From contig JAGQTR010000503.1 in the NCBI GenBank assembly GCA_020438915.1, forward strand, positions 1-7,957: a DNA stretch of 7,957 nucleotides, written 5' to 3'. The stretch's first letter is position 1. Every line of letters begins with the position of its first letter. The position numbers and the translations under genes are program-made. The DNA is from Mycobacterium sp. (lineage in GTDB: Bacteria > Actinomycetota > Actinomycetes > Mycobacteriales > Mycobacteriaceae). This document shows, one piece after another, positions 1 through 5,338 of the stretch. The notes under the pieces are model-generated. The model worked only from the letters and a program-made list of their open reading frames with translations, searched no databases and was not told where the DNA came from.

Positions 1-212
1 AGATCATCGACACGTATGCCGCGGCAACCCAGCACGTAGACCAGGGCCTGAGCCTGACGTTGTTCTTCAAGGACACCGCCACCACCCGCGACGTGAACAA
101 GGCGCAGATCTACGCCTGGCGCAAGGGCATCAAGACGCTGTACTACATCCGGCTGCGCCAGATGGCCTTGGAGGGAACTGAAGTCGAGGGTTGCGTGTCC
201 TGCATGTTGTGA
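1..212 (+). CDS. nrdE: Class Ib ribonucleotide reductase alpha subunit, C-terminal end (partial)
   Basis: The gene enters from the left edge; the reading frame begins at base 3 and gives the last 69 residues before TGA at 210-212. The segment contains [20 protein letters not shown], then [17 protein letters not shown], and ends in EGCVSCML. The YYIRLRQ strand near the C-terminus and the terminal Cys-x-x-Cys are typical of NrdE. In this family the terminal cysteines re-reduce the active-site disulfide after each turnover, taking electrons from the NrdH redoxin. NrdE reduces ribonucleoside diphosphates to deoxyribonucleotides together with the NrdF radical subunit in the cytoplasm. The upstream part, and any nrdH/nrdI, lie outside the window. 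The gene downstream is convergent, so this is the last gene of its transcript unless transcription reads through the hairpin region that follows. Confidence 0.95.
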
Positions 213-221
213 CGACTGGTC

Positions 222-292
222 GCTGACCGCGGTGCTCGGGATTATCCGAGGCAATGCCAGACTTGAGGCCAGATTCCTGGCTGGCGGTCAGC
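222..292. terminator. Branched inverted-repeat structure between convergent genes, possible bidirectional terminator
   Basis: A perfect 9-bp inverted repeat (GCTGACCGC at 222-230, GCGGTCAGC at 284-292) encloses two smaller hairpins. One is CTCGG 235-239 with CCGAG 246-250, loop of 6. The other is GCCAG 268-272 with CTGGC 277-281, loop of 4, extendable by a G-U pair. Together they can fold as a three-way junction. The structure starts 10 bases after the nrdE stop, and its right arm includes the stop codon of the convergent DUF5997 gene (288-290). There is no U-tract, which is common for mycobacterial terminators. The role as a terminator for both genes is inferred from position. Confidence 0.5.
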
Positions 293-674
293 TCTCGCGA
301 GCCTTATCGGCATGCAGCGCCTTCAGCCGCCGCTCCTCGCGCAGCACGCTCTGGTAACTCTCGCGTTCTGCGACCAGCCACTCCGGCTTCTCCTCGAGCA
401 GCTGATTGATCTGCTCGGTGGTCAGCGCATCCCCTACGCCGCCGCGCGCGAGACCGGCAATCGAGATGCCCAGCCTGGCTGCCACCAGATTTTTCGGGTG
501 CGGCCCGCTCTTTCGGAGGTCCTTGAGCCACTGCGGCGGATCTGACTGCAGGGCGGCGAGTTCGGCGCGGGTGATCGGGTTCTCCTGGAATTCCGCCGGC
601 GTCGCGGGCAAGAACACGTCCAGCTTCTTCGCCGCGGTGGCAGGCTTCATGGACTGCGCACTGGGCTTGCTCAT
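288..674 (-). CDS. DUF5997 family protein, function unknown
   Basis: A 128-residue soluble protein with no signal peptide or membrane segment. I recognise the pattern of the actinobacterial DUF5997 family. Residues 33-52 read NPITRAELAALQSDPPQWLK, followed by a SGPHPKNLVAARLGISIAGLARGG block (about 56-79), then LTTEQINQLLEEKPEWL (about 84-100). The middle block resembles a helix-turn-helix-like arrangement (LVAARLGISIAGLARGG), so DNA or protein binding is conceivable but not established. The N-terminus is Lys/Ala-rich (KPATAAKKL). The start ATG at 672-674 has no ribosome-binding site, but a TAGGCT -10-like hexamer lies 7 bases upstream, as expected for a leaderless mycobacterial mRNA. It is divergent from a LysR-type substrate-binding protein only 41 bp away. 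As I recall, this neighbour pairing recurs in actinobacteria, suggesting a joint role. I am fairly sure of the family and know no function. Confidence 0.8.
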   Translation of the reverse strand: MSKPSAQSMKPATAAKKLDVFLPATPAEFQENPITRAELAALQSDPPQWLKDLRKSGPHPKNLVAARLGISIAGLARGGVGDALTTEQINQLLEEKPEWLVAERESYQSVLREERRLKALHADKARES

Positions 675-715
675 GAACCAAAGCCTATCGGTGGGTCCAT
701 CGGTAGCCTGATGCG
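675..715. promoter_or_regulatory. Overlapping divergent leaderless promoters
   Basis: The 41-bp gap carries two -10-like hexamers (TANNNT) facing outwards. One is TAGGCT on the minus strand (687-682), 7 bases before the ATG at 674. The other is TAGCCT on the plus strand (704-709), 6 bases before the GTG at 716. With usual spacing, the -35 region of each promoter would fall on the -10 of the other. The direct repeat ATCGGT (687-692 and 699-704, period 12) lies between them and is a candidate regulator site. Promoter function is inferred from the hexamers and spacing only. Confidence 0.5.
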
Positions 716-1429
716 GTGACCGCGCTCCGCCTCACCGTCGGCTACGTCGCCGGTGTGACTCCGGCGAAGTGGGCTCGGACCTGGGCAGAACGCCATCCCG
801 AGGTTCCGCTGCTGTTGCAGGCCATCTCCGCGGCAGGCGCAGCCGAGGCGTTGCGGGCCGGTGCCGTCGACGTGGCGCTGCTGCGTCCGCCGGTCGACAC
901 GTCCGGGCTGGCCCTCATCAACCTCTATGAGGAGACCACGACGGTCGTGGTGCCGACCGATCATCTGTTCAGTGCTGTCGACACGGTCGCCGTCGCCGAC
1001 CTCGACGGCGAACCAATACTCATCCCACGCGACAACGTCGTTGCCTGGGCAGACGACCTCGAAGTTCAGGTAGATCAGCGACCCGAGACCACCAAGGACG
1101 CAATAGAACTCGTTGCTGCCGGTATCGGCGCGCTCATCGTTCCGCAGTCGCTGGCGCGGCTGCATCACCGCAAGGATCTCATTTTCCGTCAGATCGCCGA
1201 TGCGCCCACCTGCCCAGTGGCGCTCGCTGTCCCAGAAGATCAACAGTCGACCCTGGTCGAGGAGTTCATCGGAATCGTGCGGGGTCGCAAACCCAATTCG
1301 TCGAGAGGTCGGTCCGAGCCCGTGCCAAAACGCACCGCGCGGGAGAAGACCCTCGCGAAGCAGGCCGCCCGCGCCGCCGCGGGCAAGGTCGCGCGCAAGC
1401 CGGGCAGGGCCGGGCGCGGGCGGCGCTGA
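716..1429 (+). CDS. LysR-type substrate-binding-domain protein lacking HTH, with basic C-terminal tail
   Basis: A 237-residue protein starting at GTG 716. An in-frame TAG at 704-706 rules out a longer form, so the missing N-terminal helix-turn-helix is genuine. Residues about 3-190 match a LysR effector-binding fold of periplasmic-binding type. It opens with LRLTVGYVAGVTP and has an AAEALRAGAVDVALLRPPVD segment (about 43-62), then LYEETTTVVVPTDHLFS. An ELVAAGIGALIVPQSLARLH motif (about 130-149) is typical of the second lobe. From residue 190 to the end (48 residues) the chain is Lys/Arg/Ala/Gly-rich, with about 17 basic and only 2 acidic residues, reminiscent of the basic tails of mycobacterial nucleoid proteins. 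No Shine-Dalgarno is visible; a TAGCCT -10-like hexamer 6 bases upstream suggests a leaderless mRNA. It probably binds a small ligand, and the tail may contact nucleic acid. The partner is likely the divergent DUF5997 protein. Confidence 0.85.
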   Translation: MTALRLTVGYVAGVTPAKWARTWAERHPEVPLLLQAISAAGAAEALRAGAVDVALLRPPVDTSGLALINLYEETTTVVVPTDHLFSAVDTVAVADLDGEPILIPRDNVVAWADDLEVQVDQRPETTKDAIELVAAGIGALIVPQSLARLHHRKDLIFRQIADAPTCPVALAVPEDQQSTLVEEFIGIVRGRKPNSSRGRSEPVPKRTAREKTLAKQAARAAAGKVARKPGRAGRGRR

Positions 1430-1480
1430 CGTAACCTGTCCTGGCCGCCGGGTCGGATGACGGCTAAGCCTCAGCGATGC

Positions 1481-1500
1481 GGTGTATGTTCTGGTGTATG
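1481..1500 (+). promoter_or_regulatory. Candidate vapBC promoter and direct-repeat operator
   Basis: GGTGTATG occurs twice (1481-1488 and 1493-1500), with a 12-bp period. The hexamer TATGTT (1485-1490) fits a mycobacterial -10 element and lies 7 bases before the ATG at 1498. This predicts a leaderless vapB transcript whose first base is the A of the start codon. The repeat overlaps the -10 and the start, which is where VapBC complexes usually bind for autorepression. The site is inferred and there is no clear -35. Confidence 0.45.
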
Positions 1501-1755
1501 AGGCGCACCAATATCTATCTCGGTGAGGAGCAGACGGCCAGTCTCGACAAGTTGGCTGGACAACAGGGTGTGTCTCGCGCTGAACTTATCCGCCAGATCC
1601 TGGGCCGAGCGTTGAACAACGCTGAGGACAGTCTCGTGTCAGACCTGGCGGCGATCGATGATTCGTTCGGCGCGCTGGGCGATATCGAGTCGCCGGACCG
1701 CGGTCCCGGCCGCAGAGAGGAACATCTAGACCGGATGTGGCAGCGCACGCCGTGA
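1498..1755 (+). CDS. vapB: VapB-type ribbon-helix-helix antitoxin
   Basis: An 85-residue protein. The N-terminus MRRTNIYLGEEQTASLDKLA gives the DNA-contacting beta strand (about 2-8) and first helix (10-22). GVSRAELIRQILGRAL (24-39) is the turn and second helix of a ribbon-helix-helix (CopG/Arc/MetJ) fold. The C-terminal part is acidic and flexible and ends in REEHLDRMWQRTP, the kind of segment that wraps around and blocks the PIN-domain toxin. Upstream in-frame ATGs at 1477 and 1486 would add MRCMFWC, which does not fit the family. The ATG at 1498 places the conserved RRTNIYL at the start and sits one -10 spacing after TATGTT. It overlaps vapC by 4 bases or more, so the two are translationally coupled. 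It should neutralise VapC and, with it, repress the operon. The exact number in the VapB series cannot be assigned. Confidence 0.88.
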   Translation: MRRTNIYLGEEQTASLDKLAGQQGVSRAELIRQILGRALNNAEDSLVSDLAAIDDSFGALGDIESPDRGPGRREEHLDRMWQRTP

Positions 1756-2138
1756 TCCTCGTCGACTCCGACATTCTCATCGCTCACCTGCATGGCTTGC
1801 CCGCTGCCCGGGATTGGTTGATCCAAGCCCGGGGCGAGGGGCCGTTGGCGATCAGCGTGGTTTCCGTCGCCGAGCTCGTCGGTGGAATACGCAGTGGGGA
1901 ACGGCGGGAGGTGTGGCGGCTGCTGGCGTCGTTTCGAGCCGAACCGGTAACCGAGATCGTCGGCCACCGCGCCGGCGACTTCCAACGCCAGTACCGACGT
2001 AGCCATGACGGCATCGGCCTGGGTGACTATCTGATCGCTGGAACCGCGGCGGTGCGGGGCTATGAATTGGCGACGTTAAACGTGCGACATTTCCCGATGT
2101 TCAAGAACTTGCGGCCACCGTTCAATCTCGAGCAATGA
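1752..2138 (+). CDS. vapC: VapC-type PIN-domain ribonuclease toxin
   Basis: A 128-residue PIN-domain protein, close to the usual VapC length. The acidic metal-binding residues are visible: D5 (with D7) in ILVDSDILIAH, E41 in SVAELVGG and D92 in GIGLGDYLIAGTAA. N110 lies in the ATLNVRHFPMF block that follows. These coordinate Mg2+/Mn2+ for cleavage of RNA, usually tRNA or rRNA in mycobacterial VapCs; the target here is unknown. I chose GTG 1752, which overlaps the vapB stop as GTGA and places the first catalytic strand at the N-terminus as in many VapCs. An alternative GTG at 1737 would add MAAHA and has a purine-rich AGAGAGGA about 15 bases upstream. All catalytic acids are intact, so the toxin is probably functional. 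The cognate antitoxin is vapB. Confidence 0.9.
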   Translation: MILVDSDILIAHLHGLPAARDWLIQARGEGPLAISVVSVAELVGGIRSGERREVWRLLASFRAEPVTEIVGHRAGDFQRQYRRSHDGIGLGDYLIAGTAAVRGYELATLNVRHFPMFKNLRPPFNLEQ

Positions 2139-2372
2139 TTCGACAGCAGTAACCGCTATCGCACGTTCCAAGCCGTCCGCCGCGCACTGAGTGTCTGCTT
2201 CGCGAAGTCCTCCGGCGACGCCGCGACGAACTTCACACCCACGTTGCGGCGCGTCAACCTTGTCGCCATCGGCAGTCAGGGGCTGGAGCAGCGGAAGATG
2301 CTGCAGCGCAACGTGCCTGGCTGCCCGGCAAGACCACCGCCCGGGTCCTGACCCCGGCGGATGAACCTGGAG
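2139..2372. other. Intergenic stretch without a convincing gene
   Basis: This 234-bp stretch lies between the convergent vapC and the propeller lipoprotein gene. No strong terminator, repeat or promoter is obvious. The frame that continues past the vapC stop stays open for about 70 codons on the plus strand, and a 37-codon minus-strand frame is also present (2156-2269). Neither resembles a family I recognise. It may contain degraded coding sequence. Confidence 0.4.
2156..2269 (-). CDS. Doubtful short ORF, 37 residues
   Basis: ATG at 2267-2269 to TAG at 2156-2158 encodes a basic 37-residue peptide beginning MATRLTRRNVGVKFVAASPE and ending RRTAWNVR. It reads like a plausible protein fragment rather than random GC-rich sequence, but I recognise no family and see no good ribosome-binding site. 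It could be a remnant of a larger gene broken on insertion of the vapBC or propeller region, or chance. Listed only so that the stretch is described. Confidence 0.15.
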   Translation of the reverse strand: MATRLTRRNVGVKFVAASPEDFAKQTLSARRTAWNVR

Positions 2373-3506
2373 CTAGTGCCCGTGGTGGTTCCCTGGTTGC
2401 TGCTCGTGGTGGTCTCCGTCATTGCCCGATGGTGCCGGGAGGTTCAGGGTGACGGTTTCGGTGTCCGATGCTGCGGGCGGGTTTGAGGCGTAGCTGATCC
2501 CGTTGGGTGCGGCGCCGACGGCGACGGTTGCCACCGCCGACAGAGTGTCTAGGTCGATCACGGTGACCGTGTTGTCGTAGGTGTCGGTCACCCAGGCTCG
2601 CGTTCCGGAAGTGTCGATGACCACGCCGTGGGGCCCCGAGCCGGTGCCTACGGCGCCACGGACGGTCATCGCCGCGGTATCGATCACCGACACGGTGTCT
2701 CCCGGCTGGTCTGAGGTGCCTTGATCGGCCGACAGCACCGTTGCGTCATCCGGGGTGAGGTACAGCTGGACCGGGGCGGCCGACACCGGGACGCTGCCGA
2801 TGACTGTTTGTGAATCCAGGTCCACTTTCACCACCGCGGGCGGACCGGTGACGCCGGCGTAGGCGTAGCGTCCGTCGGCGCTGACCGCTACCTGCGCAGG
2901 CTGGCTGCCCACCGGTACCTCGCCCGACCGCTGATCGGTGGTGGGGTCGATCAGATCGAGGGTCCCGGCAGAGGTGTTGGCAACAACGACTACCGAGCCG
3001 TCGTCGGCGGCGCGTAGTCCGTGCGGCATACCACCGAGGTCGATCCGACCGACCGGTGTGAGGCCGGCGGTCTGGTATACCGACACGGTGCCGTCGTCGG
3101 CGTTGGTCACATAGACCTTGTCGTTCGGTGCCTCGATTACGTGCGCAGGTGCCGGTCCGGTGGGGGCGACGGCATCGACGGTGTAGTTCGTGGCGTTGAT
3201 CGCCACCACCCGGTTGTCACCGGTGACGGCGTACACCCTTGAACCATCGCGACTCACTTGGACGTTGTGGGGGTGTTTCAGCCCGGTCACGGTTGTTGCC
3301 ACCGCGTTGGTGGCCGCGTCCAGGACCGTCAGACTGTCCCCCTCCTGATCGGCCACCCACACTGATCCGGTTCCGGGTCGGGCCGACTGCGAGGACGCTG
3401 GGTTCGTCGACTCCTGCCCGATTGAGTCGTCGGTGGTATTGGCACATGCTGTCAACGCCGCACCGAGCACCGCCACTGCTGTAGCCGCAGCGAGTCGAAT
3501 CCTCAT
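2373..3506 (-). CDS. YncE-like seven-bladed beta-propeller lipoprotein with His-rich tail
   Basis: A 377-residue exported lipoprotein. The start ATG at 3504-3506 follows a strong AAGGAGA 7 bases upstream; an upstream in-frame start at 3530 adds only 8 residues and lacks this spacing. The signal peptide (1-20) ends in the lipobox LTAC, with lipidated Cys21. A Ser/Gln/Asn-rich linker is followed by seven YVTN-type repeats of about 42 residues (about 48-342), for example SVWVADQEGDSLTVLD, DKVYVTNADDGTVSVYQ and TRAWVTDTYDNTVTVID. These should form a complete YncE-like propeller outside the cell membrane. Histidines recur at the same inter-blade position (H80, H122, H162, H293). The last 12 residues contain five more (H366, H367, H374, H375, H377), suggesting metal binding. 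The family has no uniform enzyme activity and binding roles are usual. It lies near lpqS/cysK2, so a copper-related function is a reasonable inference. Confidence 0.88.
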   Translation of the reverse strand: MRIRLAAATAVAVLGAALTACANTTDDSIGQESTNPASSQSARPGTGSVWVADQEGDSLTVLDAATNAVATTVTGLKHPHNVQVSRDGSRVYAVTGDNRVVAINATNYTVDAVAPTGPAPAHVIEAPNDKVYVTNADDGTVSVYQTAGLTPVGRIDLGGMPHGLRAADDGSVVVVANTSAGTLDLIDPTTDQRSGEVPVGSQPAQVAVSADGRYAYAGVTGPPAVVKVDLDSQTVIGSVPVSAAPVQLYLTPDDATVLSADQGTSDQPGDTVSVIDTAAMTVRGAVGTGSGPHGVVIDTSGTRAWVTDTYDNTVTVIDLDTLSAVATVAVGAAPNGISYASNPPAASDTETVTLNLPAPSGNDGDHHEQQPGNHHGH

Positions 3507-3519
3507 GTGATGTTCTCCT
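3507..3519 (-). promoter_or_regulatory. Ribosome-binding site deciding the propeller start
   Basis: Read on the minus strand, GGAAGGAGAACATCAC precedes the ATG at 3506. The AAGGAGA core ends 7 bases before the codon, a near-ideal Shine-Dalgarno. This supports the start at 3506 over the in-frame start at 3530. Confidence 0.75.
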
Positions 3520-3584
3520 TCCGGCAGCACCGCTAGTTCCGTGGCGTCACCATGCGCACGTCTTATAGCTTGCCCGCTGGTGGT

Positions 3585-3601
3585 GGCCCATTCCTAGGGC
3601 C
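3585..3601. terminator. Short GC hairpin between propeller and small secreted protein genes
   Basis: GGCCC (3585-3589) and GGGCC (3597-3601) form a perfect 5-bp stem with a 7-base loop. It lies 76 bp past the stop of the secreted-protein gene and upstream of the propeller gene. It might be a terminator for the former or an operator for the latter. It has no U-tract and the stem is short, so the call is weak. Confidence 0.25.
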
Positions 3602-3676
3602 GATAGTCCCCAGCTGGCTCCGCGGTGTCCTTGCTTCGGGTCTGGTGGTAGGTAAATTGGCGAACTCCGAGGTCTG

Positions 3677-3970
3677 CTAGCAGATTACGTCCAAATATAC
3701 TGCGGCCTCCATGGCGCTTGGAGGGTCTCCAGCTCCGGTTCGTTGTCCGGTGATCCCAGTTCCAGGCCGGATGGCAGCGACCTTGCACTCGCGGAGGGGG
3801 CCGCTACCCGTTCTCCTGATAGTTACGTTGTAACCAGCCTGTTCCAGCGCGTGAACAGCGTTATCCACCGAGCTCGGACCCGACGGTGCGGCACCGGCCC
3901 CTGCCGCCGTGACGGTCATCGTCGCGGCCAGAAAGGTGGTGCAAAGTGTCGTAGATGCAAGGTGTTTCAT
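3677..3970 (-). CDS. Small secreted mycobacterial protein, function unknown
   Basis: A 97-residue protein with a clear Sec signal peptide. MKHL supplies the positive charge, a hydrophobic stretch follows (about 6-24), and the probable cleavage site is AGA-APSG near residue 28. The mature part of about 69 residues has SSVDNAVHALEQAGYNV (helix), a Cys in LRECKVAAIRPG, and ends in AVYLDVIC. This helix, then central Cys, then terminal valine-rich strand ending in Cys is a layout I recognise from a family of small mycobacterial exported proteins. The two mature cysteines probably form a disulfide. Their function is not known. The start ATG at 3968-3970 has AGGAGA 5 bases upstream. It lies between cysK2 and the propeller gene on the same strand, with about 150 bp on either side, so it probably has its own promoter. 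No metal-binding motif is evident. Confidence 0.75.
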   Translation of the reverse strand: MKHLASTTLCTTFLAATMTVTAAGAGAAPSGPSSVDNAVHALEQAGYNVTIRRTGSGPLRECKVAAIRPGTGITGQRTGAGDPPSAMEAAVYLDVIC

Positions 3971-4052
3971 GGGTATCTCCTGTTGGGGGCGGATCGATGA
4001 CTACCACGTAGTTGATGACAGCAAGATCGGAATTGCCTTGTTGGCAGTTTGT

Positions 4053-4090
4053 TTCGGCATTCCAGCAGTGCCGAATCTGCATTCTGCAGA
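4053..4090 (-). terminator. Tandem hairpins downstream of cysK2
   Basis: Two perfect hairpins abut each other. TTCGGCA (4053-4059) pairs with TGCCGAA (4069-4075), a 7-bp stem with a 9-base loop. TCTGCA (4076-4081) pairs with TGCAGA (4085-4090), a 6-bp stem with a 3-base loop. They begin 30 bases beyond the cysK2 stop on its transcribed strand. There is no run of U, but position and structure suit a mycobacterial intrinsic terminator for the lpqS-cysK2 transcript. An operator for the downstream gene is the alternative. Confidence 0.55.
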
Positions 4091-4119
4091 GACGGCAAAC
4101 CATCCGTTGATCGCGTGTA

Positions 4120-5229
4120 TCAGCGCGCGACCATTATCGGGTCGGGCACACTGCGACAACGTGTCCACGAGGTGACCACTCGCTGCGCCGGGCTTTCGAT
4201 GACCGCCGGCCGGGTCGGTGCTTGGATGCCCAGCAGGCCGTGTTCTCGGCAGTAGTCGTCGCTGTAGATGGTGTCGAAGTAGCGTTGTGGTCCGTCGGGG
4301 AACACCGCGGCGATCGTCGTAGTCGCAGGGTGCTGACTTGCCGCCCATCCGGCGACCAGAGCAACCGCACCGACACTCCACCCGCCGGTGGCGTAGTGGG
4401 TGGCAGCCAACGTGCGACACGCCCACACCGCCTCCGCAGGAGCGACCCAGTGCACCTCGCTGAAGGCGCCATAGTCGACGTTTCCCGGGTAAATGCTCGA
4501 CCCCAGACCGCGCATCAACCGGGTGCCGGCGGGTTGGCCGAAGATTGTGGATCCGACGGTGTCGACACCGATCAATTTCAGGTCGGGGTTGTACTCACGC
4601 AACACCCGCGCCACTCCGGCGGAGTGACCGCCGGTACCCACTGAACACACCAGCACGTCGATGTTTCCGAGCTGGTCATGGAGTTCACGCGCCAGCCCTC
4701 GATAGGCGCCGACGTTGTCGGGGTTGTTGTATTGATCGGGGTTCCAGGCGTATTTCTCGATGGCCAACAGCTCCTCGACCCGGTTTCGTCGGGCCTGCTG
4801 CCACCCTCCTTGCGGGTGCGGATCGTTGACCACATCGACGCGGGCGCCGAAAGCCGACAACATTCTTCGGATCATCGGTTCCAGTCCGGGGTCGGTTACC
4901 AAGGTCACTGGATGGCCGTACACGGTGCCGGCCAATGCCAAGCCTAAACCCAGTGTTCCACTGGTTGATTCGACGATCCGGGCGCCGGGGCGCAGTTCGC
5001 CGGTGGCGCGTGCGCGCTCCACCATGTGCATCGCCGGACGGTCCTTCATCCCACCGGGGTTGAATCCCTCTAGTTTGGCCCAGAAGCCGCGCCCCTCTGT
5101 GGCTAACGGCCCGGCGATACGCAACACCGGGGTGTGGCCGACCATAGCGCCGGACCGCTCCTTGCGGCCGAGACGACTGTGCGCGCAGGTGCTTTCGCGC
5201 GGAGAGCGCACTGATAAGACATGAGTCAT
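4120..5229 (-). CDS. cysK2: CysK2-like PLP-dependent S-sulfocysteine synthase
   Basis: A 369-residue cytosolic fold-type II PLP enzyme close in length to M. tuberculosis CysK2 (372 residues as I recall). K62 in NPGGMKDRPA is the Schiff-base lysine. T89-S90-G91-T92 in ESTSGTLGLG is the substrate-binding loop, with Thr where CysK/CysM have Asn. GTGGH (198-202) grips the PLP phosphate, and FPDGPQRYFD (310-319) matches the C-terminal active-site segment. The family member CysK2 makes S-sulfocysteine from O-phosphoserine and thiosulfate, linking it to sulfur metabolism and oxidative stress. The N-terminal 30 residues are variable and Ser/Arg-rich. The start ATG at 5227-5229 has no strong ribosome-binding site, so a slightly later start is possible. 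It follows the lpqS-like gene by 109 bp on the same strand, the order known in M. tuberculosis (Rv0847-Rv0848). The Rv0849 transporter that follows there is absent here. Confidence 0.88.
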   Translation of the reverse strand: MTHVLSVRSPRESTCAHSRLGRKERSGAMVGHTPVLRIAGPLATEGRGFWAKLEGFNPGGMKDRPAMHMVERARATGELRPGARIVESTSGTLGLGLALAGTVYGHPVTLVTDPGLEPMIRRMLSAFGARVDVVNDPHPQGGWQQARRNRVEELLAIEKYAWNPDQYNNPDNVGAYRGLARELHDQLGNIDVLVCSVGTGGHSAGVARVLREYNPDLKLIGVDTVGSTIFGQPAGTRLMRGLGSSIYPGNVDYGAFSEVHWVAPAEAVWACRTLAATHYATGGWSVGAVALVAGWAASQHPATTTIAAVFPDGPQRYFDTIYSDDYCREHGLLGIQAPTRPAVIESPAQRVVTSWTRCRSVPDPIMVAR

Positions 5230-5338
5230 GGTTCGCGGTCATTTCTGTTCACGCCGCGAAGGATGCGCGGCTGCTGATGGAAGAAGTAGCGGTCACCGAC
5301 CAGGCACGCAGAAGCCGCCTCGGTCTGGCGCTACACAA

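Noticed and set aside
222..292. Cloverleaf-like fold that could be a tRNA
   Set aside because: Only two inner arms, no acceptor/CCA or T-loop consensus, and the stem overlaps the end of a coding region.
671..1243. 190-codon minus-strand frame opposite the LysR-like gene
   Set aside because: Shadow of a well-supported gene; the translation shows no recognisable domain.
1477..1497. Longer vapB start adding MRCMFWC
   Set aside because: The extension is unlike ribbon-helix-helix N-termini, and the bases involved fit a -10 element and operator repeat better.
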